From the IMG/VR virus record IMGVR_UViG_3300030617_000007, positions 1 to 64,000 of that record: a stretch of DNA of 64,000 nt; one strand, 5' to 3'. Positions 24,188-34,149 of this stretch are shown one piece after another. Position 1 is the stretch's first letter. Each line of letters begins with the position of its first letter. The DNA comes from a virus. The position numbers and the translations under genes were made by a program. The notes below the pieces were generated by a model. It did no database searches. It worked only from the letters and a program-made list of their open reading frames with translations, and had not been told where the DNA came from.

Positions 24188-25009
24188 TTATCCGATGCCG
24201 TTACTAAAGTCCATTGCGGCTGAACTGCTGCCTGTATTCGCACTACTCGCGCCTGCATTAGGGCTAGAAGCTCCCCCACTACCCGTTAGGGCACTTAGTC
24301 CGCCAGATGCAAATGCACCGCCGACCGCGCCTAGCGCACCTGTTACGCCTTGCACCCACGAGTTGTTCTGGGTTGCGATCTGATTGGCTGTATTTGCCGA
24401 AGCAGTACCGGCATTTGTCTCCGCGTTGTTAGCTGAAGTCGAGGAGTTGAAACTATTTGTCGCGTTTAGAAGGCCACTCGTAGCCGCATTGTAGTTTGCG
24501 TTCCCTTGCGCGTAATCGTTCGTGTTGATCGTATTGAGTTGGCTGGCCGTATTCTGAGCCGCGCTATTCGCCACGCTAAGATCGATGCCAGTATTAGTAC
24601 CACTCTGAAGTGCCGCATTGTTACCACCGCCTTCGGAGGCTTCTGCTTCACCGGCAGCTTGCTTGGCGTTACGTGCTGCAATGCCTGAATTGGTAATGGC
24701 CGCTGAGTCAAGATTGGACTTCTCTGCCGCGCTGTAGCCTTGCTGGGATGGTCCGGCCTCAATTGTTGGGGCGAACGTCGACATCAGGTCATTGAAGACC
24801 TGGTTGTCTGCACCGAATACTTGTCCGGCCTGCTGGTTGACCTGTGTGGCGAAACCTGCCTGCTGCGTCTGTGCAGCATTTTGTGCTGAGGTCGCCCCAC
24901 ACGCAAGATCTAGTGGTCCATAGTAACCATCATAGCACAGGGAGTTGTCTTTGTCAACAACAAAATTAGGGCCGTCGAGTTTGAAGCTAATTCTTGTCCA
25001 TATTCTCAT
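24188..25009 (-). CDS. internal virion protein, Ala/Asn/Gln/Ser-rich
   Basis: Up to 273 residues of low complexity, rich in A, N, S, Q and G, with a C-terminal Gly/Ala hydrophobic stretch. It precedes the two large core proteins, the position of T7 gp14-type proteins. The start is unclear: the first ~35 codons contain a strong promoter (24929-24957), and no later in-frame ATG or GTG exists before the conserved-looking part. The annotated ATG at 25009 follows the upstream stop by one base. Confidence 0.6.
   Translation of the reverse strand: MRIWTRISFKLDGPNFVVDKDNSLCYDGYYGPLDLACGATSAQNAAQTQQAGFATQVNQQAGQVFGADNQVFNDLMSTFAPTIEAGPSQQGYSAAEKSNLDSAAITNSGIAARNAKQAAGEAEASEGGGNNAALQSGTNTGIDLSVANSAAQNTASQLNTINTNDYAQGNANYNAATSGLLNATNSFNSSTSANNAETNAGTASANTANQIATQNNSWVQGVTGALGAVGGAFASGGLSALTGSGGASSPNAGASSANTGSSSAAMDFSNGIG
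24929..24957 (-). promoter_or_regulatory. strong sigma70-type promoter inside the 5' end of a gene
   Basis: Minus strand TTGACA (24957-24952), a 17-base spacer and TATGAT (24934-24929). Seven bases later is ATG (24921), but that frame stops after three codons. The promoter would transcribe the internal virion protein genes. Confidence 0.65.
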
Positions 25010-25010
25010 T

Positions 25011-25400
25011 TTATGCGATCATCCGACGAAGTTCATGCCCTGACACTGCTGTAAATCCTAAACGCTTCTCACAAAACTTTTTGAGGAAGTCATTCGACGT
25101 GACACACACAATCTCAGTGAAGCCAAATGATCTGGCTTTTTCAACTAGCTCTGGAAATCCTTGTATCATAGCCGCCATGTTGCGTTTGGCATCATGATTT
25201 GAAACATATTGGATATCAAGCCGAAGGGCTTTTGAACCCCTAAGAAAGAAGACCGGGCCACGCTCGTCCTCGTAGACGTTGCAAACCGATCCGATCTCTG
25301 TGAAGAACTCGGGTTCCGTTCCTTGATGGTGCTCATCTGCGGCCAGCGAAAGCGCCAGGGTCGGCATATCGTCCGGCTCTAAAGGTCGGTAAGTAATCAT
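25011..25400 (-). CDS. GNAT-like acetyltransferase (virion cluster)
   Basis: 129 residues with a GNAT-like layout: MITYRPLEPDDMPTLA at the N-terminus and a C-terminal ...LKKFCEKRLGFTAVSG. The central acetyl-CoA loop is not sharply recognisable. Acetyltransferase-like proteins sit at the same place, before internal core proteins, in several podoviruses. Substrate unknown. Confidence 0.55.
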   Translation of the reverse strand: MITYRPLEPDDMPTLALSLAADEHHQGTEPEFFTEIGSVCNVYEDERGPVFFLRGSKALRLDIQYVSNHDAKRNMAAMIQGFPELVEKARSFGFTEIVCVTSNDFLKKFCEKRLGFTAVSGHELRRMIA

Positions 25401-25407
25401 GTATTCC

Positions 25408-26196
25408 TTATATAAACTTCACAAACGCTTGGAACACCTCAGTGGACATGGTATTTGGCCCATTCCATTGGAGTTCTAAAACCAAGGGTGTAGTGGTATC
25501 GGAGGTAGTGGATGTATTGACGGCGCTTACAATCTGGCTAACGGCGCTTGCTGTATCTACTTGCAAAGGTGTAATTACAAAGGTCTGTGAGTTTGTGACG
25601 CCAGGTAAATTGACAATCCTAGCGCCACCGAAAGCTTGTTCAGAGGCACCAACGAGTCCGTTCCACCCTAGCACGTTCCCGTCAAACACAATCTGCCACG
25701 AATTTGTAGTAAATGTCCCGCTCAAACCTATAGCACTAAAATCAAATTCAATGCCCTTGCCTGGTGGTATAGTGTTTGCAGGTATGGTGTAAGTGATCAT
25801 GGTCTGAAACGTACTGTTACCTGTCACCGCACCCTGCGGACCCCACGACTGTATGATGGTACTCGCGCCAGTTGGTGTCGGCGCATTGATAGTGACGGTA
25901 CCACCTGATTCAGTCAGGGTTATGTTGGTTCCTTCAGCCAAGTTGAGAAGAGTCTGGGAAGAGTTATCTGTGCCGTTTGTTTGCAATTCAATTGAGCTGA
26001 TTACTACCGAGCGATTGACCCAGTTGTTAACTGTTTCATCATACACTAAAAAGTCGCCGTCGTCAAGTCCCGAAAAAGCGAGGGGGATTCCTTCGAGTCC
26101 GGTGACTGAAACGGTAGGACTCCCTGCGACAGACTGAATGTCGCCAGTCAAAGGATAAATGCTTGCTCCACCACCACCTACGATCTCTCGATTCAT
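25408..26196 (-). CDS. virion/tail fibre-like protein
   Basis: 262 residues, rich in Thr, Ser, Asn and Val with few charges, and beta-structured throughout (ISSIELQTNGTDNSSQ; VTINAPTPTGAST). The Gly-rich start and composition are typical of a phage appendage or capsid-surface protein. No specific family recognised. Confidence 0.5.
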   Translation of the reverse strand: MNREIVGGGGASIYPLTGDIQSVAGSPTVSVTGLEGIPLAFSGLDDGDFLVYDETVNNWVNRSVVISSIELQTNGTDNSSQTLLNLAEGTNITLTESGGTVTINAPTPTGASTIIQSWGPQGAVTGNSTFQTMITYTIPANTIPPGKGIEFDFSAIGLSGTFTTNSWQIVFDGNVLGWNGLVGASEQAFGGARIVNLPGVTNSQTFVITPLQVDTASAVSQIVSAVNTSTTSDTTTPLVLELQWNGPNTMSTEVFQAFVKFI

Positions 26197-26200
26197 TATT

Positions 26201-26920
26201 CTAGCTCGTTTCTAAGGGTACATACTGCAACGTCACAGTAATCGCCGCGACCGCACCGGACAAGTTCGTGACCGTCACGTACGCCATAGGCTTCTGTGGG
26301 TTGTCGCCATTCGCACCAATACGGTTCTGAAAGTTCCATGCATAAGGTACGGTATCCATGGCAACGTCGGTGATAATGTTTTGCGTCGAGCCTGCCGGAG
26401 GGGGAACGTCAATCGCACGACTGAGGTCTGCCGTCTGCGAGAACGCTGTCCCGTAAATCTCCACGCGCGCTTGTGTGCTTGCCGTCAGACTGAGAAGCTG
26501 GAAGCTCTCAGTAGTCACAGCAAACGCACCGGTAAAGGTTGCGCCGGGTCCGAGTGGGGTTGTGGTGACCGATACCTGCTTAGCGGCGAGTTGCACCGGG
26601 GCCGGGTTCGATCCGCTGCTCTGGGTTATTACGCTGGATACGACCGCGTTACCGCCGCCTCCACCTCCATTTATACCAGAAGTCACGGCAGAAAGCAAGC
26701 GCGTTTGTGGCACAGATGAAGAATAAAATTGACGGAGAGAATCTGGGGTCGCTTGGAAGATTGGCGGGAGAGGACAGCGAATCGCCGAGTTGTACCCCGG
26801 CTGCATGTCGTTGGTCTGAGATGCAGGCGGGGTATAACGTTGCGGTACGGCTGCGGTTCCTGCTTGTATAGGAGAGTATCCACTGAGATCGACGTTACTG
26901 GCTTCTGATAGGGTTGGCAC
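26201..26920 (-). CDS. virion structural protein
   Basis: 239 residues with a GTG start inside the end of the nuclease gene. A hexaglycine linker (NGGGGGGN) divides a Pro-rich N-terminal part from a beta-rich C-terminal domain. Probably a tail or head appendage component; exact role unknown. Confidence 0.5.
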   Translation of the reverse strand: MPTLSEASNVDLSGYSPIQAGTAAVPQRYTPPASQTNDMQPGYNSAIRCPLPPIFQATPDSLRQFYSSSVPQTRLLSAVTSGINGGGGGGNAVVSSVITQSSGSNPAPVQLAAKQVSVTTTPLGPGATFTGAFAVTTESFQLLSLTASTQARVEIYGTAFSQTADLSRAIDVPPPAGSTQNIITDVAMDTVPYAWNFQNRIGANGDNPQKPMAYVTVTNLSGAVAAITVTLQYVPLETS

Positions 26921-27353
26921 GTCTTAGGTACTCCGATGCTCGGTCGACTATCACAGGATCATCTTTCAGGTTACCAATAGCTGAGTTGCATCCTTTGCAA
27001 AGGAGGCCGCGTACCTTACCGGTAAGATGGTCGTGATCGACATGCGGTACGCCAAAGGGCTCTAGGCATATCGCGCACTTATTGTCTTGCTCCGTAAGCA
27101 TTGCATCATGACGTTCAATAGTCAGATCGTAACGCAGCTTCAGGTGCGATTTTTTCTTTGATACAGGATTTTGTGGCTTACGTTTATGACTACGAGCCCA
27201 ATCTCTGCGTTGTTTGTTATACAACTCTCGGTTTTCTTTTGCCCACTTCTGAAGTCTGAGCTTTGCGCAAGCCCTACACACCCTACCCCCGTTCTTTCGG
27301 AGTAGGGTGTTTTCAGGAGAGAACTCATGTCCACGACTGCAATGGGTTATCAT
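26895..27353 (-). CDS. endonuclease VII-like homing nuclease
   Basis: 152 residues. The N-terminus has CSRGHEFSPENT and CRACAKLR, a zinc module common in phage HNH proteins, followed by a helical basic region and the core CAICLEPFGVPHVDHDHLTGK with LCKGCNSAIGN. It lies between the tail nozzle gene and a structural gene and overlaps the latter. It is related in its core to the nuclease at 2663-3091. Confidence 0.85.
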   Translation of the reverse strand: MITHCSRGHEFSPENTLLRKNGGRVCRACAKLRLQKWAKENRELYNKQRRDWARSHKRKPQNPVSKKKSHLKLRYDLTIERHDAMLTEQDNKCAICLEPFGVPHVDHDHLTGKVRGLLCKGCNSAIGNLKDDPVIVDRASEYLRRANPIRSQ

Positions 27354-27367
27354 TGGGTTTTATTATA

Positions 27368-30300
27368 TCAATTTTCTTGATAAAAAGCACCAAAAACCGT
27401 CAGCGTAAGCAACTCATTTTGAGCTGCCTCGGTCGCCCAAATTACCTTCATTTGCATGTGACGGCAAACTGCACCCGAGTCGATGTCTGCCAGATAGAAT
27501 CGCTGGCTAGGTATCGAGCGGGATCGTCCCAGGGTCGGTGGGTCAGGGACATTCTCTTTCAAGATGTCGAACGTTCCGGTGTAGTATGGAAGGGCTTCAT
27601 CCATAAGTACACCGAGTGTCAGCGGCGTTCCGAACGGTGCACTGTCGGTGACGATATAGCTGACAACCGCGACTTGGCCGGGCTGCGCTAAGACGGCTGA
27701 ACCGATCACAGCGTTAGCCGGATAGCTCACCCCATTGTCCTGCGAGGCGTTCAAATCTCGATTCAAGATCGGGCCGGTACCGGTGGGACCAAGCAAGAGT
27801 CGGTGGACTCCAGGGGTCACTTCGATACTCGTCACTGCCTTGCATCCGCCTTGGATCGTTGCGAACGGTGACCACGTGTAGCCGGACTCCGGTGAAGGAG
27901 TGGCCATCAAGCGGAACCAACCGTTGACACCATCTGAGACGTACCAAGCTTTATCTTCACCTTGGACATGCCATGTGACGTAGACATTAGCCGGGTTCCA
28001 GTTCTGACCAATGTTGCCACTAGTCTGACGGAGTTGATCGCCAATCGGGAAGCCTGCATCTGTGACACCCGCCGCTGGGTCGATGATGATGAACTCGTTG
28101 TCAGTGCTGAAGAAGCCAATGATCGAGCCATTGATATCGAGCGCGTCGTAGTTCAACAGACCAATGCCTGTCATGATTGGGATCGCCGACTGGATCGGGC
28201 TCTGAGACGTTCCTGATCCTTGGATCAAGTATACGTCCGAAACGGTGAAGACCATCAAGCCCGAGGTCGTCGGAACCATTCTCTTCACGAGTGAAGGAAA
28301 GGTATCGAAGTCGAGCGGAGACGTACCGTTTACGCCGTTGCCGATTGGTGTATCCGGTCCTGATGTCCAGTATACCGTATTTCCTATCGAGTAGAAGATA
28401 CGGTTGAGATGGAAGGTCAGGTTGATCGCGCCGTTGGCCGGTGGGGTATTCTCTCCGCCGATAGGAGCTTCAATCAAGTTATTTAGGCCGGTGTCAGGTG
28501 TCGTGTCAGTATATCCGCTCGTGATGTACGTCGACAGCGGAATCGTGTAGACCGTGTTCGTGCCGGGGATGAGGAATGGTGTTGCTTCTCCATCAGTGGT
28601 ACGAAAGATCGCCACGTAGTCTGCTTGTGGGTCGATGTCAGCGAGGTTACCCAGACCGGAGGCCGGAGGGATCGTGACACTAGCAAAGCCGACATGATTT
28701 CCGGTCGCTATCGAGAGCTGGGTCGCGTTGCTTACTGTGTTGTCAAGCGTATTCACGAGCGCGATTGCATATTGCCAACCGCCGTTGAACGTGCTCAAAC
28801 TTCCAGCAGGAGGTTGCGTTGCAGCGCCCTGATTGATCCAGATCAGATTAGGATTGTCGAGCGTCAGGCCATTCAACGCCGTGGTGAATGTAGGGGCAGT
28901 CGTGCCGGTTGCGCCGGTACGGAATGGTCCCTCCGTGTAGCCGTTGGGGTCGATGATGACGTTATTCGGAAGCGTGTAGTTAACGTTTGGAAGGAACGTG
29001 AAGTCCGTTACCGGACCCAGGTTGCTCCAAACGTATTGACCAGCCGACTCTGATACTGTAGCGTAGTTCGGAGCGTTTGATGTAGTGAACGCTGGCCATA
29101 CGGGTTCTGCTGTGCCAGTAGTCGCTGTGCCGAATGGGATTGTCTGTCCGTTAGCTGATAGGTTAAGTTGCTGGCCGGAATGGAACCAGTAAGCGTAGTC
29201 AATCTCGTAATGGTAAGTGCCAGCGGTCGGAAAGTTCAGGACGAATGAGTTCGTGGAGATACCACCAGCTTCGAAGCGATTGTTGTTACCACCGAATACT
29301 GGGTATCCCTGCACTGCCGTCTGCGTTGGATTCGTGCCGCCACCCGAGGGAGGGATGTTTGGTCCAGAGACATACTGCGCGCCGTCGCCGATGCCCCACA
29401 GTACCGCATCGTGACTGACGAGGGTGAAGGCATATTGCCCGGCAACTGGGATATCAAAGCTGCCGAGAACGACCATCTGATAGTCATGGTCTGCACCTGT
29501 TGGGAAGGGTGTCGTGGTTCCTGTGACAACTCCTGCACCGTTTAGGTTATTCCATGACTGAGTCGCACCGCTTCCTGTTGGGGTACCTGTCATCTGCAAG
29601 CTTGAAAGCGTTGTATAGCTTTCTGTAGCACTGCCAAGACTGGTGGGATACGTTAGGTAAACTACACCTGGGACCGATCCTTGAGGATAGATATAAGCGG
29701 CAATGTTCGAGTTGAACGCGAGTGATGATCCTGATGCAAGCTGAAAGAGACAGTTGGTACCGGTAGCCGTACCTATTACGAAGTGTCCGTTCGGATACGA
29801 GGTGTTTGGTTGCCATACCATTGACGACGCAAGCTGGATCAGCGTGAATACTGCGGTGCCAGAAGTCGTCGTAGCTCCTACAGTTGTCTGCCATGTCGGT
29901 GTTGAACCTGCTGTGAGTCCTGCTGTCGTTACTTGCTGGAGATTCCCGTTTGAGTCGATGAGGACGCCTGGGAGCGAGTAGTACGTGGAAGCCTGCCACG
30001 ATACGCGCGACGAGCCAACGACCGGAGTAACGACTCCGGTAGGAGCAGCAATTCCCCAATTCTCCATAGGGTTGCCGCGATTAGTCCAAACAGAAGTACC
30101 ATCGGTCGTGGTTCCTCCCTGAAAGTTATTGCCTACAGAAGGAACGGTTTCGTTCCAAGTTGGTTCAGTGCCGCCAGAAATACCTGCGGTAGTTAGCTGC
30201 TGAATGTTTCCTGCGGGATCAATCAAGAACGTGGTGAAGGTGGGCGTGCTGTTGTTAGTCCAGTTGAAACCAGCCTGCCATGTAGTGAGCGTCTGTACCC

Positions 30301-30763
30301 ACTTCTTATTGTCGATACCGTTGCCGAAGTAAAGCGAGTTTCCTACCGACTGCATGAAGGTCGAACCTGCGCCAGCGGTCTTCGTAAATATTTGCGTTTG
30401 TATACCGTCGAACAAAGAGAACAACGCTGCGGCCTGGTCGATCATGACATAAATCTCTTCAGTCGTGAGATTGAAAAGGCGGAAGTCATAGAAGCGGTCG
30501 ACGCTGTTCCATGTGTTGCTGTCATATACCGAGTTGCCAGGGCGACGACCGAGCGTTAGACGATTAGTGATCTCGACGTTGGAACCAGCGATGAGAGCAT
30601 CACCGCTGGCACCATAAAACTTTTCCGTCAAGCGCGTCGTGTTTGCATCTCGCAGAGGACTACGATTCGTCCAGATACCACTAGACCAGCGACCTGTGTA
30701 AATAGGTGCAAAGCGAGTTTGTTTCTGAGCTTGGCCACCGGCCAAACCTATGAGATTCGGCAT
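27368..30763 (-). CDS. large tail protein (tail tube B / nozzle-like) with repeat modules
   Basis: 1131 residues, beta-rich. The N-terminal ~150 and the C-terminal ~330 residues look like a T7 gp12-type nozzle protein (for example FHLNRIFYSIGNTVYWTSG and MVFTVSDVYLIQGSG). Inserted between are several modules of the form D..GN.Q..TTAG....PTW followed by TTTDGT...WTN.G. Similar modules occur in the two adaptor proteins at 35636 and 36662. They may be surface decorations that bind sugars. GAAGGAGC precedes the ATG. Confidence 0.75.
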   Translation of the reverse strand: MPNLIGLAGGQAQKQTRFAPIYTGRWSSGIWTNRSPLRDANTTRLTEKFYGASGDALIAGSNVEITNRLTLGRRPGNSVYDSNTWNSVDRFYDFRLFNLTTEEIYVMIDQAAALFSLFDGIQTQIFTKTAGAGSTFMQSVGNSLYFGNGIDNKKWVQTLTTWQAGFNWTNNSTPTFTTFLIDPAGNIQQLTTAGISGGTEPTWNETVPSVGNNFQGGTTTDGTSVWTNRGNPMENWGIAAPTGVVTPVVGSSRVSWQASTYYSLPGVLIDSNGNLQQVTTAGLTAGSTPTWQTTVGATTTSGTAVFTLIQLASSMVWQPNTSYPNGHFVIGTATGTNCLFQLASGSSLAFNSNIAAYIYPQGSVPGVVYLTYPTSLGSATESYTTLSSLQMTGTPTGSGATQSWNNLNGAGVVTGTTTPFPTGADHDYQMVVLGSFDIPVAGQYAFTLVSHDAVLWGIGDGAQYVSGPNIPPSGGGTNPTQTAVQGYPVFGGNNNRFEAGGISTNSFVLNFPTAGTYHYEIDYAYWFHSGQQLNLSANGQTIPFGTATTGTAEPVWPAFTTSNAPNYATVSESAGQYVWSNLGPVTDFTFLPNVNYTLPNNVIIDPNGYTEGPFRTGATGTTAPTFTTALNGLTLDNPNLIWINQGAATQPPAGSLSTFNGGWQYAIALVNTLDNTVSNATQLSIATGNHVGFASVTIPPASGLGNLADIDPQADYVAIFRTTDGEATPFLIPGTNTVYTIPLSTYITSGYTDTTPDTGLNNLIEAPIGGENTPPANGAINLTFHLNRIFYSIGNTVYWTSGPDTPIGNGVNGTSPLDFDTFPSLVKRMVPTTSGLMVFTVSDVYLIQGSGTSQSPIQSAIPIMTGIGLLNYDALDINGSIIGFFSTDNEFIIIDPAAGVTDAGFPIGDQLRQTSGNIGQNWNPANVYVTWHVQGEDKAWYVSDGVNGWFRLMATPSPESGYTWSPFATIQGGCKAVTSIEVTPGVHRLLLGPTGTGPILNRDLNASQDNGVSYPANAVIGSAVLAQPGQVAVVSYIVTDSAPFGTPLTLGVLMDEALPYYTGTFDILKENVPDPPTLGRSRSIPSQRFYLADIDSGAVCRHMQMKVIWATEAAQNELLTLTVFGAFYQEN

Positions 30764-30778
30764 ATTGCTCCTTCTTTG

Positions 30779-32962
30779 TTACACGATGCTTGTAATGATT
30801 CCGCCGACAACTGTTACAGTCTTGCTATCCTCACTGACGAAAGAACCGGTAGCTCCGGCCAGCGGCGCTCCGGTTTGGTTTGTGACGAAGGTATTGGCTA
30901 GTAAGTTGCCACTGAAACTCCACCATCCGTTTGTCGGACTGTATATGAAGTTGCCACTTTCGTTATAGTTAAACTGAATAACGAATACGTCGGCTTGAGT
31001 TACACCATCAAAAGGACTACCCACTTTTATTAGTGGGTATTGCGCATCAGTACCGGACTGCGGAGCGTTGCCGAAGAACAAACCAGTGCTGTAGGGGCCT
31101 GTGAACGTCAATGCTCCCGGCGCTACCAGTGTATTGTTTGCATTTCCTCCACCACCATAATAAGTTACCGGGTTATAGTTATTGGCCTGAATGTGATTAG
31201 TGTTGCCACCACCCCACCCTGTCCCACCAATATCCAATAGAAACCCTGAACTACCGTGACGAGGATTAGCAGGGGTTATTTGTGATTTGATAATCCACAT
31301 TCCCGTACCGCCGTAAACAGGGTAATGGGGATTTTCTACTACGTCTCCCGCAGTCCATGGTACGTTATTCTGTTCGATATGGCCTGCTGGATTGTTATAG
31401 TCTGGATTGGATACGATCTCTGCGCCGGGGTATATTGTAAACTCTGAGTTTGCTGTTCCGTCAGATGTCCATTGTTCACTACCTGCCTGCGGTAGTAAGT
31501 TAGTTGTTCCTCCACCTACATTAAGTCCGTATATTAGATTAGTACCGTCGAGAGACCCGAAGGCATAGTAGCTAGAACGCATTCCAGAGAAAGCTAGGTT
31601 AGCCGCAGAGCTAATATATCCGCCAGCTACTCCACCCTTGAATATAATTACTTGAGAGTTAGGGTTGCGCAGTAAGCAAGTCACACGCTGCGTCGTACCT
31701 GTAGTAGTTACCGCTGTGATGACGGACTGTTCTGGATAGCTCGTGCCTGCAACAGATATATGATCTCCTACACTGAAACCATTAGTGCTGTCGTTGAAGG
31801 TGACAAGTTGTATCGTAAAAGTACACGATACGGGGGAGTCAGCAGTGCAACTTTGATTAGGTATCTGCTCAAAGCTTGTTCCTTGATTCTGCCATGACCC
31901 TGATGTTGCAGGATTTTGATTTAGGTTTCCAGCAACAGTAGACTGGTAGTAGTTTCCATCCGTGTAGAGTACAACCTCTCGGTCGGTATATGTTACAGAA
32001 GAGTCCCAATTAGGAATTATCCCGTAACCTATAGCAGTTGAAATAGGGATGCTACTTGCTGTGCAGCCGAACGAGTACAGATATGTGTCAGTCTCCGTAC
32101 CATTCAAGTCTAACTGTACAAAAGTTGTGCCTGAGCTTGGAGTAGGTACTGTAACTCTACTAGACACTATAGGTCTGCTGATATTCAGCATAAAAGCACC
32201 GTCAGTTGTCCAGTTGTTACCAGAGGTTGCAGAACTCCAAACGGGCGAACGGTCGTTAACTCCGCTGGAAGATACTACTGTTCCGTGATAATATCCTACA
32301 TTTTCGCTCTGTTCACATTGCAGACCAGTGACACCCTCGTCAGACTGAGCAGACACTCCGCCATCAGTGAAGACGTAGCCGTAGATACCTGCCGTGTCTC
32401 CGGCTGAATGTTTGTTGATAATGAAGGAAGTATTTTGATGAATACCACGTACTCCGGTATTGAGCACAGAGGACATCCCATGACCTACAGTCCATAGACC
32501 GGCGTTGCCTAGAGAGAAGCCTGACCCTTCAATTGTGAAGTTAGTGTCTAATCCTACGTAGTTAGAAAAGTACCCATAATTAGATATGCTATTGTAGTCA
32601 GTAGTGGATGGGAGCAAGACGGGTATTGGGTTCTGTGATCCTAAACTCAAAGTACCAGGCCAAGACATATCCCATTGGTTACTTTGATTTAAGTTGCTTA
32701 GACTAGCGCCTGTACCTTGTACTTCTAATCCATTCTCAGTGTAAGCTGGAAGAATTGTGGTAGCACTGGGGACTACACCACCTCCGCCCCCCGGCTCGAC
32801 GTATGCCGATATATTACCATCGCTATCAGTCTGCCAGTTGATATTCGCCATACCCTCTGGTGGGGCAGGCGTGTTGTCGCTGAGACAAACCACGCCGTAT
32901 TCACGGAGATAGCGGTTGAGGTTCTTGGTAGGCTGGAACTGAAAGCCGTTAGGGTGCGTCAT
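30779..32962 (-). CDS. tail fibre / receptor-binding protein
   Basis: 727 residues. The N-terminal ~70 residues (NLNRYLREYGVVCLSDNTPAP, then NINWQTDSDGNISAYV and a glycine run) match the start of the next fibre gene and probably attach to the particle. The rest is Gly/Ser/Asn/Tyr-rich and beta-structured, as in fibres or spikes. No catalytic motif recognised. GGAGATATAC precedes the ATG. Codon use and base content look somewhat AT-richer than in neighbours. Confidence 0.7.
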   Translation of the reverse strand: MTHPNGFQFQPTKNLNRYLREYGVVCLSDNTPAPPEGMANINWQTDSDGNISAYVEPGGGGGVVPSATTILPAYTENGLEVQGTGASLSNLNQSNQWDMSWPGTLSLGSQNPIPVLLPSTTDYNSISNYGYFSNYVGLDTNFTIEGSGFSLGNAGLWTVGHGMSSVLNTGVRGIHQNTSFIINKHSAGDTAGIYGYVFTDGGVSAQSDEGVTGLQCEQSENVGYYHGTVVSSSGVNDRSPVWSSATSGNNWTTDGAFMLNISRPIVSSRVTVPTPSSGTTFVQLDLNGTETDTYLYSFGCTASSIPISTAIGYGIIPNWDSSVTYTDREVVLYTDGNYYQSTVAGNLNQNPATSGSWQNQGTSFEQIPNQSCTADSPVSCTFTIQLVTFNDSTNGFSVGDHISVAGTSYPEQSVITAVTTTGTTQRVTCLLRNPNSQVIIFKGGVAGGYISSAANLAFSGMRSSYYAFGSLDGTNLIYGLNVGGGTTNLLPQAGSEQWTSDGTANSEFTIYPGAEIVSNPDYNNPAGHIEQNNVPWTAGDVVENPHYPVYGGTGMWIIKSQITPANPRHGSSGFLLDIGGTGWGGGNTNHIQANNYNPVTYYGGGGNANNTLVAPGALTFTGPYSTGLFFGNAPQSGTDAQYPLIKVGSPFDGVTQADVFVIQFNYNESGNFIYSPTNGWWSFSGNLLANTFVTNQTGAPLAGATGSFVSEDSKTVTVVGGIITSIV

Positions 32963-32983
32963 GTATATCTCCGAGTGTTACGA

Positions 32984-33625
32984 TTAGACTAACGTGACGG
33001 TCTTACGAGTTCCGCCTACAGTGAAATAGAGATTCGTGCCGTCATACTCGAAGGCACCGTTTACAGGAGTGTCCACCAGTGTTCCTGCTGTCAAAAGAAT
33101 AGGGACAACGCTAGAAGCATTGATAGCGAGACTGGCATTCAAAGAAAAAGTCTGCCCGAAACCTATTGAAATACCTTGGTCAGTGTTAGGTATCGCTAAT
33201 CCATTGACGTTGAATTGGTTGTAAGTAAATCCAGCAGAACGAAACTGATAAGCTCCACCGCTTAGTGTATCGAAGTAAAAAGTAGGGTCTGACGGAGACG
33301 CTACGAAACCCTGACGAAGATCGTTATCGTTACTACCACCTAACGTTAGGCTACAATAAGTACTAGACGGTAGTTGCTCGGCAAGTAGGTTTGGTACGGA
33401 TGTAAAGTTACCATCCCCATCGGTCGTCTGAATAGAGGCTACCGGACCTGACGCAGTACTGCCGCCCCCTCCTGATACATATCCTGATACGTTACCGAAC
33501 ACGTCGAACTGCCATGTGATGTTAGTCGCGCCATCTGGGGCTGCGGGAAGAGTGTCGTTGAGCGTAACCGCGTCAAAGGTGCGCAGAGCTACGTTCAGAT
33601 TATTGGTAAACATTTGAACTGACAT
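32984..33625 (-). CDS. short tail fibre protein sharing an N-terminal anchor
   Basis: 213 residues from the ATG at 33625 (a TTG at 33634 is possible). NNLNVALRTFDAVTLNDTLPAA, NITWQFDVFGNVSGYV and a glycine run repeat the N-terminal module of the 727-residue fibre downstream. The remaining short C-terminus ends in VGGTRKTVTLV. It may be a shorter paralogue or adaptor fibre. Confidence 0.65.
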   Translation of the reverse strand: MSVQMFTNNLNVALRTFDAVTLNDTLPAAPDGATNITWQFDVFGNVSGYVSGGGGSTASGPVASIQTTDGDGNFTSVPNLLAEQLPSSTYCSLTLGGSNDNDLRQGFVASPSDPTFYFDTLSGGAYQFRSAGFTYNQFNVNGLAIPNTDQGISIGFGQTFSLNASLAINASSVVPILLTAGTLVDTPVNGAFEYDGTNLYFTVGGTRKTVTLV

Positions 33626-33640
33626 TTGTATCAATCTCCG

Positions 33641-34141
33641 TTACAAGTTGTAATAAGGCATCTTGAAGTTTGTGCCGTTGATGCTGATGGTCACATAGCC
33701 TGCTGGTGGTGAGGGGAGGGCTGATGCTGAACCGGATGTTGCGCTGGTGTAGGTCGTAGCTTGTGATACGGAGAGCTGACCTTGCAGTCCGCCAGATACG
33801 TTCACACTGCCTGGAACCCATGCTCCAATGCTGAACGGTGATGGCGTACTCAATACCTGCTGTGCGTTCGGCCCCCATACAAGCTGACCGTTTTCGCTAT
33901 ATGCAGATACGATATAAAACGTGTTCGCTGGGGCAATAACATCGTTAGGCCAAATACTAGGTGTACCTAACACGTTACCGCTACCGTCGAGCGGTATGTT
34001 TAGTTTAGAGCCTGCCGTGATCTCGGTCGTACCGTTGACCTGTGCATCTTGGCTTAGCTGAAATATGAGATAACCAGATGCTAATGGGTTTCCTTCGGCG
34101 TCTTGAAAGCCCCCACCTGCGATGACCACTTTGCTTGCCAT
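33641..34141 (-). CDS. tail fibre module protein
   Basis: 166 residues. The N-terminal half (FQDAEGNPLASGYLIFQLS, then LDGSGNVLGTPSIWPN and YSENGQLVWGP) parallels the protein at 35286. The C-terminal end (LPSPPAGYVTISINGTNFKMPYYNL) parallels the end of the protein at 34150. It looks like a recombinant of two neighbour types. GGAGCATC precedes the ATG. Confidence 0.65.
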   Translation of the reverse strand: MASKVVIAGGGFQDAEGNPLASGYLIFQLSQDAQVNGTTEITAGSKLNIPLDGSGNVLGTPSIWPNDVIAPANTFYIVSAYSENGQLVWGPNAQQVLSTPSPFSIGAWVPGSVNVSGGLQGQLSVSQATTYTSATSGSASALPSPPAGYVTISINGTNFKMPYYNL

Positions 34142-34149
34142 GATGCTCC

